A stretch of 64,000 nt of DNA from Isoetes taiwanensis (lineage: Eukaryota; Streptophyta; Lycopodiopsida; Isoetales; Isoetaceae), in NCBI GenBank assembly GCA_021234155.1, contig JAJEKV010000024.1, positions 12,560,913 through 12,624,912 on the forward strand. Direction: 5' to 3'. A program made the position numbers and the translations under genes. Below are positions 56,090 to 64,000 of this stretch, piece by piece; positions within the stretch are counted from its first letter, which is position 1, and the number at the start of each line of letters is the position of its first letter. A model generated the notes under the pieces. The model made no database searches and was not told where the DNA came from. It was given only the letters and a program-made list of their open reading frames with translations.

Positions 56090-56828
56090 CTGAGCATGGA
56101 CGTGCGGGCGCACATCTCATGCATCACACAATCCGACAACTCATATATGCTGACGATGTCAACCTCATGGCCTATACTCCAGAGGACATGCAACGTCACC
56201 TGGATGCTCTTGACACTTTTTGCCAATTCACTGGCATGCGAGTTAACTTGGCCAAAACTAGGGTGCTGCTAGTTGCATCATCCCGCAGCCAAGGCTTCCC
56301 ACATTCACTTACCAGGGGCAAGAGGTAGAGGTGGCTCCGACCTACAAGTACTTGAGGATTGAGTTCTCATTGGGCTCAGGAAGCACGAGAGCAAAGGCTT
56401 TGCCAGTGTTGCCACCAGGGCACAATTGAGGATGAATGGCATGCCCTCCAGATCTGCCGAGCATTTGCCCATATCCGAGAGCGATATGTTCGATTACTAG
56501 TGCCTGACCAGCCGTTGCATCAGTTATTGACTACGTTTGTTGGGGTCATACCTCCAGGAGGTTATGGATGCACGGACTCGTTTGTGTCCTATGGGACGGT
56601 ATTGAACTGTCCTATGCAATTGTACAGTGTGCTAGCATGCTTATTACTGCTAAGGTTTTTCCCTCGAAAACCCTTCGGGGCGGGGGTTTTTTAATCCTGT
56701 CAGTAATACGCTTGCTGCTCTCTTTTTGTTTGGGTCCCATAGGCCAATTGGTCTCTGTAGACGCTAAAAACCTATTCTATTCTATTCTATTCTATTCTAT
56801 TCTATTCTATTCTATTCTATTCTATTCT
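56090..56828 (+). mobile_element. LINE-A2, truncated and internally deleted
   Basis: It starts within the RT palm and carries YADDVNLMAYTPEDMQRHLD and MRVNLAKTRVLLV (to about 56300). After KYLRIEF at about 56360 it jumps directly to the zinc tail, LCQCCHQGTIEDEWHALQIC, skipping about 0.8-1 kb present in LINE-A. The 3' UTR hairpin and (TTCTA)n tail (56776-56828) match LINE-A. No target duplication was resolved. Confidence 0.8.
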
Positions 56829-56885
56829 AAGAATATAGACTCAGCTAATGCAGCAATTAAAACTTTGAGCACTAATTGCATTGTA

Positions 56886-57010
56886 AACAAAGATAAGATA
56901 AGATAAGATAAATTTTTACGTCCACGGGAACCCAACGGGTTATGGGACGGCACATGCAAGGGCAACAGCCCATCTAAAACCTGGGGACTAGGCCCCATCA
57001 CCAAACACAA
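56886..57010 (-). mobile_element. LINE 3'-end fragment with (TTATC)n tail
   Basis: On the minus strand, GTCCCATAACCCGTTGGGTT, CCGTGGACGTAAAAATT and (TTATC)n parallel the LINE-A 3' end (GTCCCATAGGCCAGTTGG, CCGTGGACGATAAAATC, then (TTCTA)n). It is a related but distinct family with a different pentanucleotide tail. The 5' edge is near 57010. Confidence 0.75.
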
Positions 57011-57221
57011 TAACCAAATATTAAAAGGCTACCAAGAATAAAATAAGATAATGCTAATGCTAGTAGTAAATTTATGCTTCTAAAATTATCTAGACATAGC
57101 CAGTCCAAGGATTGGAAGGCCATTGATCTAGAATAATTGTTGCGCCTCCCCTGTACACTGCCCATTTCTTTTGCAGGCGGGCTGCCCTCACCTTGCAGAG
57201 CTCCTCCTTACGGTTACACAT

Positions 57222-59745
57222 ATAATAATAATAATAATAATTATATTAAAATGTCACGTAGAGACCCTTAGGTCTATGTGACAGCCAATACAATGGATCT
57301 GTATATGAATAAAGTACCTCAAAAGTTTTGAATAAATAGCCATTAAAATATTAATCAAACTCCCCAATTGCTTCCAAAATGCTCATATTATGATATAATT
57401 CCATAGTGTCTTCCCTCTCTTTAATGATCGCTTGTATGTACCTGGCCAAAGCGGGCGGTGGCACGCACAATAGATCTGCAAGTGTGATGTTCCCAATACC
57501 AAATCTATCCCGGATATGCTCATATGCCGGGCATTCCAAGAAAGCATGTTGTTCCGTCTCCACTTGTGGCAAAGAAATACAACACGGACATAACCGGCTC
57601 TCCCTTGGAATTCCTTTCCATCTTCCGACCTCAATCTCAAGGTGGTGAGAACTGAGCCGAAGTTTGGATATTTGTTTCCTCAAATTTCTGCTAATCTCTG
57701 AGTGCATGTATCCTTGCACCTCATAAGGCTCCAATTTGTTTATTTCATTTTTATAGAACTGTTTTTTCACATCAGTACTTGGCCTAATCCTCCACAACTC
57801 TTCCAAGACTTGTTTTTGTATCAAATCACTTACTTCAGAAGGTGTACCTGGCCAATTATGTGATGATATGCCCCATCGAGCAGCCCACTGAAGTACCTGG
57901 TGATACCACCCCTTTTGTGATGTTTCTTTCAACGCAAGTAAGGGAAACCGCTCTGCTTCAAGTTCCTTCGTCCTGTTCACATAATTTATTGTCCATATAA
58001 GTGCCTCTGCTTCAAGGGGGAGCATACCTACTTCAGCTAGCATCATAGAATATGGTGTTTGGATTTTTACTCCAAGCTCTTCTAGTAGAAAACGCTTTTG
58101 CACCCGTTCAACCTGTTTCCACATCTTTTGTGACAGCCCCGGTCCCCATGTTTGGCAGCCATAAAGGACAACTGTTCTAACTTGTGCATTAAACAAAAGC
58201 TTTCGAAACTTCCAATGCCATATGTTAGCTTGTCTACAGAGGTTTAGCATGGCATACAAAGCTCTGAAACCACCTGTAACCCGCTTCTCCACAGCTATTC
58301 TCCACTTATAATCATTGGTTACTTCAATTCCAAGGTATTTGTACTGTGTAACAGTTTCAATCTCACACCCATCTACAATGAATGGTTTAGCAGCAGCCCG
58401 AGACCCAATGATCATGGCTTTTGATTTGGCGTGATTAATCCTCATGTCTCTAGATATACAAAATGCATATAACTTATCCAGAAGGTTCTGCAAGCCTGCT
58501 GGACTCTTTGAAACTAGAACTATATCATCTGCATACAAGAGGAGGTGAATTACATACCCTTGAAGATCAGCCCCAACATCTCCTTGACAAAGCCAAATTT
58601 CCAATTCGTCAATGTAAATCCCAAACAAGGTTGGAGAGCAAGGACAACCCTGTTTTACTCCAACGGTGCTGATGACTTGTTCAGATGAGGGAAAAGAGAG
58701 TTGAACCAAAACTTTTTCATATAGACAAGCAACTGCCATTCGTAAATCCACAGGGACCCCAATGTGTTCCAATCTATCAGCTAGCTTTTTCCGGTTAACA
58801 CGGTCAAAAGCTTTAGTCAGATCAATAAAGGCTAGACACCTCTCATTTCCGGGGCCTTTGCCTCCTTCCATAATAGCCCTCAGAGTCACCAGGTGATCCG
58901 TGGTAGAATGCTTAGGCCTAAAGCCCGCTTGACAATGTGCTCTAACTTTATTGGTGTCCAACCAAGCACTTAGTTTATGTTCAAGCATAGAAGCAAAGAG
59001 TTTAGCCAAAAAACTGCTCACTAGAATTGTGCGGTAGTTTCTAACATTGTCTTTGTCTCCCGATTTATGAATCGGAACAACTCTACTTACGCACCAAGCG
59101 TCTGGAAACTTACCTTTGAGCAGCACTTTGTTACATAATTCAGCAAGCTTTTCATGCATTACTGAGCCTCCCCATTTAAAGAATTCTGCTACCAAACCAT
59201 GCAGATCATTTGCCTTACCATTATGCATTGATTGGAGGGCCTCTATGATGTCCGAAACCTCAAACATGGGCTGAATATCAGCTGTAATCAAAGGCATTTG
59301 TGGGCAGTTTGGGATGTTATACAAGTCTTCAACGTACTCCAACAAGTCACTCGATGAAAAATCTCCCCTTTGTGGAGGAGATATCTTGACTCGTTGCCAA
59401 AATTTCTTGGAGGATTTAGACCCGACCTCCTTAAACATCTCATCATTTTGTGATTTGAGCCATAAACGCTTCTTTTGCCTTACTAACCGCTTATAAGATT
59501 TGAGAGCCTCTTCCCTGTTAGCTGCAATCTTGTAATGTTTTTTAGCAAGCCTGCACTCTTCATCAAACCACTTCTTGCATGGGCCAAATTTGCGTCCCCT
59601 AGAAACACCAAATACCCGTCTTGCCACTGACAAAGCAATAGAAGATAAAGTATCACTGTAAGCAACTGAGTCTTGAGGCCAATCTGCATTATTGAGTTCA
59701 GAAGTAACCTCTTTCCTGTACACAATTGAAGAGGGGAGAGGTCCT
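57222..59745 (-). mobile_element. LINE-B2, 5'-truncated, minus strand
   Basis: It has an (AAT)n tail at 57222-57245 and next to it the hairpin TGTCAC..AGACC-TTAGGGTCT..GTGACA (57252-57283), equivalent to that of LINE-B1. A possible target duplication is AGGAGGACCTCT (about 59733-59744, minus) against AGGAGGAGCTCT (about 57198-57209), with one mismatch and 14 extra bases after the tail. It lacks the endonuclease and ORF1. Confidence 0.8.
57351..59723 (-). CDS. LINE-B2 ORF2, RT to zinc tail (unbroken)
   Basis: The longest ORF in the window, 790 codons. The start is only where the frame becomes GTG; it is open a little further upstream and has lost the endonuclease. It contains FGPCKKWFDEECRLAKKHYK, then RT: SMHNGKANDLHGLVAEFFKW, VVPIHKSGDKDNVRNYRTIL, AGFRPKHSTTDHLVTL, FIDLTKAFDRVNR, VKQGCPCSPTLFGIYIDEL, the catalytic LLYADDIVLVS, YKYLGIEV, and finally the zinc tail CPCCISLPQVETEQHAFLEC. 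All palm residues are intact, so the copy is recent. Reverse transcription is the expected activity; a full element would also need its endonuclease. Confidence 0.9.
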   Translation of the reverse strand: MYRKEVTSELNNADWPQDSVAYSDTLSSIALSVARRVFGVSRGRKFGPCKKWFDEECRLAKKHYKIAANREEALKSYKRLVRQKKRLWLKSQNDEMFKEVGSKSSKKFWQRVKISPPQRGDFSSSDLLEYVEDLYNIPNCPQMPLITADIQPMFEVSDIIEALQSMHNGKANDLHGLVAEFFKWGGSVMHEKLAELCNKVLLKGKFPDAWCVSRVVPIHKSGDKDNVRNYRTILVSSFLAKLFASMLEHKLSAWLDTNKVRAHCQAGFRPKHSTTDHLVTLRAIMEGGKGPGNERCLAFIDLTKAFDRVNRKKLADRLEHIGVPVDLRMAVACLYEKVLVQLSFPSSEQVISTVGVKQGCPCSPTLFGIYIDELEIWLCQGDVGADLQGYVIHLLLYADDIVLVSKSPAGLQNLLDKLYAFCISRDMRINHAKSKAMIIGSRAAAKPFIVDGCEIETVTQYKYLGIEVTNDYKWRIAVEKRVTGGFRALYAMLNLCRQANIWHWKFRKLLFNAQVRTVVLYGCQTWGPGLSQKMWKQVERVQKRFLLEELGVKIQTPYSMMLAEVGMLPLEAEALIWTINYVNRTKELEAERFPLLALKETSQKGWYHQVLQWAARWGISSHNWPGTPSEVSDLIQKQVLEELWRIRPSTDVKKQFYKNEINKLEPYEVQGYMHSEISRNLRKQISKLRLSSHHLEIEVGRWKGIPRESRLCPCCISLPQVETEQHAFLECPAYEHIRDRFGIGNITLADLLCVPPPALARYIQAIIKEREDTMELYHNMSILEAIGEFD

Positions 59746-59965
59746 CCTGTACTGAGAAACTAGTCCCTCTGAGATGGTTTCCATGCTGAAACTATAAGAA
59801 ACTTTAGATGCATCAGAGAAGAATTCAACATCCGTTAAACACCACAAGACATGTGGCCATGGTATTCCATCTTACAACAATCTTGTTCTAGAAGACACCA
59901 TCAGCATGTAGGAAAGACAAGTGAATCACATGCACAGATAGAAAGTGAGTCCAGACAAATCAAAC

Positions 59966-60337
59966 CTGAACGTCCTCCAGTTCATACTCAGAGTCATCTT
60001 CCTGTGTATCAGGAACATTATTCCTGAAGCTGGAGCCAGCTCGTCTATGCCCATCCCCATTCCTTTTACTCATGTACCCTTGCCTATGAGCACCAGATCC
60101 ACTATTGTAGAACCAAGGGCATTTAGATCCTGCATTCCTCCCTGAATCCATGCCAACATCCACGGGCTTACAGACTTCAAGGCAATCACGGAATTCAGTA
60201 GCAAACCAAAATTCTTCTAGAATATTTTCTTCATCGTTACTTACAGGGCAGGGCAAACCGTCTGAATCATATTCCTTATAGTATTCAGACAAATTATCCC
60301 TGAGATAAACATCCTCACAGCATTCATTCCCGCCCAT
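59966..60337 (-). CDS. Possible first exon of an unknown acidic protein
   Basis: ATG at 60337 opens 124 codons, MGGNECCEDVYLRDNLSEYY, rich in Asp, Glu and Ser, with CPWFYNSGSGAHRQGYMSKR in the middle and EDDSEYELEDVQ at the end. A good donor, GACGTTCAG|GTTTGATT, ends it at 59966 in phase 0. No family is recognised. LINE-B2 lies in what would be its first intron. It may belong with the exon near 55745-55966, but no phase match was shown. Confidence 0.4.
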
Positions 60338-60570
60338 ATCTCTGTATTACTTGGGTCAAAGATACCAGCTTACAGTACCAATGCTTGAAGCATAAAATCC
60401 ATAGAAATCTAGATCCCTAGATCAGTATACATGTGCCAAATCCGGCCAATAACTTATGGAAAACTTTAGGTCAAGTAGCTGTCTCAATGCAAGTGTCAGA
60501 TAAACTCACCTTAAGAAGCTGTCTGTGTACCCAGATTATGATATTCCACACTGTTTCCCATCCTTTCAAT

Positions 60571-60939
60571 ATGCTAAGTTATAGCCATGTATCAGAGGTC
60601 CAGCCTCGGCTCGTGCCAAACGCCAGTCTGGTGTCGGAATCGAGTACTCTAAAATCCGGCTGTGGTGGATAATACAGAGAATATGAAAGTTCCATAATAA
60701 CAAAAGTATTTCGATATTCTTAGGAACCAAATAGTAGTATAAACCATAAGACATACTTTACTGGAATAAGTTTCAAAATGTAAACCCCTAACTGCACAAA
60801 CAATGGATACTATGGTCACTAGTGCAAGTATACCCATAGACCACAATACAACATACGACAGTAATCATGGAGCACTAGTTTGCCGTTCACCACTTGTCAG
60901 CAAATGACAAGCATGAAAAAAAAAACAAAAAAAAAAATA
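60571..60939. repeat. Dispersed repeat R, copy 3
   Basis: It runs from CTTTCAATATGCTAA to an interrupted A-run (60917-60939), matching copy 2 at about 95% by eye. Past the A-run it is unlike copies 1 and 2, so either this copy is truncated at the A-run or the A-run is a true 3' end. Confidence 0.85.
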
Positions 60940-60946
60940 ATAATAG

Positions 60947-61905
60947 CCCCATGTGGCATAGAATTCAAAGACTATTTAAAACCAGTCAAGACCTAGAGCA
61001 AAAGAATGCATGTGCCATAAGAACATAGGAAAGAATTTGTGCAGTAAAGATTAGAGAGTAGGATCTATACATAAACTTACAGAGTTTAAGTCTATGCTAG
61101 GAAAGGATTTAAACTTAAACTTACAGAGTAAGTGGACTGTTGGGAATGGAGTAGGCTAAAAATAAATTCACCATCTCCTCATGATTTATTCTTGAGGTTT
61201 AAACTTGTGTTGTCGAGCTTTAGCAACATGTGTCATGTGGCGTATGTTAGTCGGGAAACTTAAAAAGTTGTCCGTATATTGATTAAAAGTTGTACAACAT
61301 GCTTGAAAGTTAATATTCTAGATGCCTCATCCAATTGAGCAATTTAGTAGCAATCTTCAACAACAGATTACTTCGATTAGCAAACTTGCTTGATAAAAGT
61401 AGCCCAACAACCAAACCAGTAACTAATAGGTTGCAATGTGAATGATATACTCCATATATACTGATGAACAATGAATGGTCATGCTTTATTCTTTATGAGC
61501 ACAATATTGAGACGGGCTTTGTCGTGGCTACTCTTCTGCCATTACTACTAATATTTTGCCAGCCCCGGGCCCTTAGGAAAGATTAGAAGATCCTTAACCT
61601 TCCGAGATCACATATATTCTTATCAGATTTATCTTTCTTGCAACTGCATCAACAAAACAAAAAACTGTAATTATCTGCAAGAGCCATCGCATAAATGGCC
61701 CCATGTGGCGTAGAATTCAAAGACTATTTAAAAGCTTTAAAAAGAAAATGTACATGTAGTCATGACCTGGAGCAAAAGAATGCATATGCCATAAGAACAT
61801 AGGAAAGAATTTGTGCAGTAAAGATTAGAGAGTAGGATCTATACATAAATTTACAGAGTTTTAAGTCTATGTTAGGAAAGGATTTAAATTAAAGAGGACT
61901 TGTGA
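60947..61905. repeat. ~190-bp direct duplication flanking repeat T
   Basis: GCCCCATGTGGCATAGAATTC and the following ~190 bp (60947-61135) recur at 61697-61905 with small differences, including an insert near 61732. Repeat T (61139-61690) lies exactly between the two. The layout resembles a small LTR-bounded element, but no primer site or polypurine tract is visible. Confidence 0.7.
61139..61690. repeat. Dispersed repeat T, copy 2
   Basis: It starts TGTTGGGAATGGAGTAGGCT and matches 3365-3955. The right edge is near GCAAGAGCCATC. It lies inside the direct duplication. Confidence 0.75.
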
Positions 61906-62950
61906 GAGCCCCAGTTTAAGTATGACAATTTTGAATGGAAGAGGGGAGATGCAGACAAAGGGAAAAGCAAGGAACATTTCTTCTTTAGTCATTTGGATAG
62001 AGTGGGACATCTGCACAAAATATACGATCAATGATAGAGGGATGACCAGAGCTTTGGACTGCGCTTTCTTCTCTTCATGAGGCAAGGAGGAGATTCAAAG
62101 ATTGTTTGCCCTTTTCCAATCTAGACCTAGTTATGACATAATTCTTCCTCTTATGACAAAGATCGGAAGAGGGTTGTAGAATATTATGGCTACAAACATG
62201 GCAAATTCTAGATGCTCTTATACCAATGCATATGCCATGCAGACAGTAAATATACCACTGAATATACCACTAATAAACTCAAAAATACCATCAATAGCAG
62301 AAGATACAGACATACAGAAGATTGAGAAAGTATCGGGTAAAATGAAATACCACATTTGTCTTTCACGTCTAGAAACCCTTTCTCCTATATCATTTGAAGA
62401 ATGTTGTTCCCCAGTCTCTCACAGATTCATTTTTCAAGATCAAATCATTTACTTATATTGATGACATTGGGCACATCACCATATTTGACAGCATACAACA
62501 ACACCGCATTTTCCCCGCATGGGAATAAGAACATGAATATTTTCTATCTCTTGAAGCATGACACTCTTGAGGACAAGATGCTTAGCAACATCTTAGCATA
62601 ATTCTAGTAAGGGACTCGCAAAGAACACAAAAACTGGATAGATAGGCTTGTCATTCATCACAACAATAGTATACAATGTGTGGTAAAATATGAATGGGGA
62701 GCTGACCATAGGAACAATGTCTAGCTACCCCATAATTGTTAGTGTGTATCAGGTTATATTATATGCATCTTATATTCATGAGAAGCAGTGGCAGTGAATA
62801 TATTGTAGCTACAAGAACAACCTATGAGAAGCAGTGGCAGTAGGTTGTACTGGTCTTACAGGTTGAAGATTCATATAAGTGCTTTATGTGCTTTATGCAT
62901 ATAAGTGCTTTATGTGCTTTATGTGCTTGATGGAAACGCTATATTCCTTC
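61906..62950. other. Interval without supported genes
   Basis: The only frames of note are 62186-62461 (plus, 91 codons, Ser/Ile-rich) and a 66-codon frame at 62401. No domain is recognised and no splice-supported structure was found. It may be flanking DNA or a decayed retroelement. Confidence 0.45.
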
Positions 62951-63337
62951 TGTTGGCCTGTGGGATATAAGCTGCAGGTGAGATTTCTATTCTGAGTCAC
63001 TTGGATCTAGCCGTAACCGTCGTGTAAGAGATATATAGGAATGATGAGAAGATGAATTGGCGGCCGGATTTGAGGAATTTGAGCTCTCAATGATTAAAAC
63101 TATTATTATCTATATTTTGAGCTCAGGAAGTACTCATTGCTTAGAAGTAGAAGTGATGAACTGTTTTTTTTAGCGTATCAAGGAATGAATGACCATAACT
63201 TGGCTTCCTTGATACTAGATGCTTTTGTACTTGAAGATGTTTTATTGATTTAATATTGCTAGACTGAAAGTACAAAGAAATCATTGTGTTGAACTTACAT
63301 CCTTGCAAAGGAATTGTCTTTCTTGATTAATCCAACA
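62951..63337 (+). repeat. Ty1/copia-type left LTR (387 bp)
   Basis: It starts TGTTGGCCTGTGG and ends AATCCAACA, perfect short inverted ends (TGTTGG/CCAACA), and is followed one base later by the tRNA-iMet primer site and by gag. The right LTR, if any, lies beyond the window. The flanking target duplication cannot be checked. Confidence 0.75.
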
Positions 63338-63338
63338 G

Positions 63339-63351
63339 TGGTATCAGAGCC
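63339..63351 (+). other. Copia primer binding site
   Basis: TGGTATCAGAGCC, the classic complement to the 3' end of initiator Met-tRNA. Confidence 0.9.
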
Positions 63352-63370
63352 ATAAAATTCCAGGTGCAGG

Positions 63371-63655
63371 ATGTCAACACGGTTTGGATCTAATCTCCTT
63401 AACTCTATAGAGGTGTTTAAAGGAGATAGTGGATTCCAAGTATGGAAGCAAGGCATAAAGGAAGTGTTGGAATTTGAGAACCTGTGGTATTTGTGTGATA
63501 CAAATACAGCTAGTGCTGGAGCAGGTAGTGGAAGCTCTAGTGGTAATTGCACAGGGGGACCTAGTGCAAGTGCTAGCTCTGTTGCAGGTGGTGCACAAAC
63601 TGAACCTGCAGATGCAAGAGGAACTGCAAGTACAAGTGCAGGAGGAAATATGTAG
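63371..63655 (+). pseudogene. Copia gag N-terminus, interrupted
   Basis: ATG 63371 opens a frame with NSIEVFKGDSGFQVWKQGIK and LEFENLWYLCD, matching the start of copia gag (F-x-G-x-x-F/Y-x-x-W-K, then E-x-x-L-W). It is followed by a Gly/Ser/Ala-rich linker unlike the usual capsid. The frame ends GGNM and a TAG where repeat P begins at 63647, so gag is cut short here. Confidence 0.7.
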
Positions 63656-63902
63656 CATAATAACAGGGGGTTTTCTTTGTGTTTTTGTACGCTTTTCACT
63701 AAGATTTTCCTATGATTTCGTGATGTATTCAAATGGATGTACTAATGCGTACATCTAGAGTGCACCATTTCTGAGCCATTGATTTTAGCCTTTTTTTTTC
63801 CAATGGTCAACAACCAATGGCTCACAACAAAAGCCCTTTTTTTGTGCGTGTGGTGCATAATGGTCAACAACCAATGGCTCACAACAAAAGCCCTCTTTTT
63901 AT
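63647..63902. repeat. Dispersed repeat P, copy 2
   Basis: It begins AATATGTAGCATAATAACAG and matches 30565-30766. It includes an extra internal duplication (63802-63915). It starts exactly at the break in the copia gag frame. Confidence 0.75.
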
Positions 63903-63918
63903 GTGTGTGGTGCATAAT
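63802..63918. repeat. 57-bp tandem duplication within repeat P
   Basis: AATGGTCAACAACCAATGGC recurs at 63802 and 63859, with the start of a third unit at 63916. The copy at 30565 has only one unit. Confidence 0.85.
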
Positions 63919-64000
63919 GGGCACATGAAGGGCTTGAAGGGCGCATGTAGTGCAGTTTCCCCGCCGGCAACACATTTCTTATCATAACTTTTGATCCAGA

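Overview
The window looks like repeat-dense nuclear DNA of a land plant. The evidence is plant-type L1 LINEs with a DUF4283-like ORF1 and a zf-RVT tail, a Ty3/gypsy chromovirus and a Ty1/copia element that both use the initiator-Met tRNA primer site, a tRNA-derived SINE head and GT-AG introns. The CxC-rich transposase and a Penelope-like reverse transcriptase are more at home in seed-free plants or algae than in angiosperms, so a fern, lycophyte or bryophyte is my inference. I see no clearly intact single-copy host gene, rRNA, complete tRNA or CRISPR array.

The core (about 5.7-47.3 kb) is one stack of nested insertions, and most junctions can be read. A dispersed repeat (R, 5755-6177 and 47153-47258) was split by a DNA transposon (6182-47148; 21-bp inverted termini, TGGA target duplication; a second R copy at 846-849 keeps the empty site). 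That transposon was hit in its transposase gene by an L1 (8636-40766, 17-bp target duplication). The L1 was hit in ORF1 by a chromovirus (11042-22396, AGCAA duplication) and in ORF2 by a GC-rich LINE, called LINE-A (25721-39419). LINE-A holds about 9.1 kb of AT-rich DNA (26694-35810). Without nested material the DNA transposon is about 8.8 kb and the L1 about 7.1 kb.

The DNA transposon carries two convergent genes. On the plus strand is a spliced transposase that appears to have lost its catalytic core (6.5-8.6 kb, ending at 40.8-41.1 kb). On the minus strand (46.7-41.9 kb) is a gene of a dozen or more exons encoding a coiled coil, a RING-like zinc cluster and, further on, a Ulp1/SUMO-protease-like segment. 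This second gene is the most unusual object in the window.

Left arm (1-5.7 kb): a fold-back repeat, R copy 1, and two L1 fragments in opposite orientation separated by a 0.6-kb repeat (T). Right arm (47.3-64 kb): LINE-B1 (plus), inserted at the 3' end of a decayed minus-strand RYIDD-type reverse transcriptase gene (50.9-54.5 kb); two possible exons of an unknown minus-strand gene; a LINE-A fragment; a third LINE 3' end; LINE-B2 (minus) with an unbroken 790-codon ORF; R copy 3; T copy 2 inside a 190-bp direct duplication; and the start of a copia element. LINE-A, LINE-B and the 57-kb fragment share 3' ends made of a short hairpin or inverted repeat followed by a 3- or 5-nt microsatellite tail.
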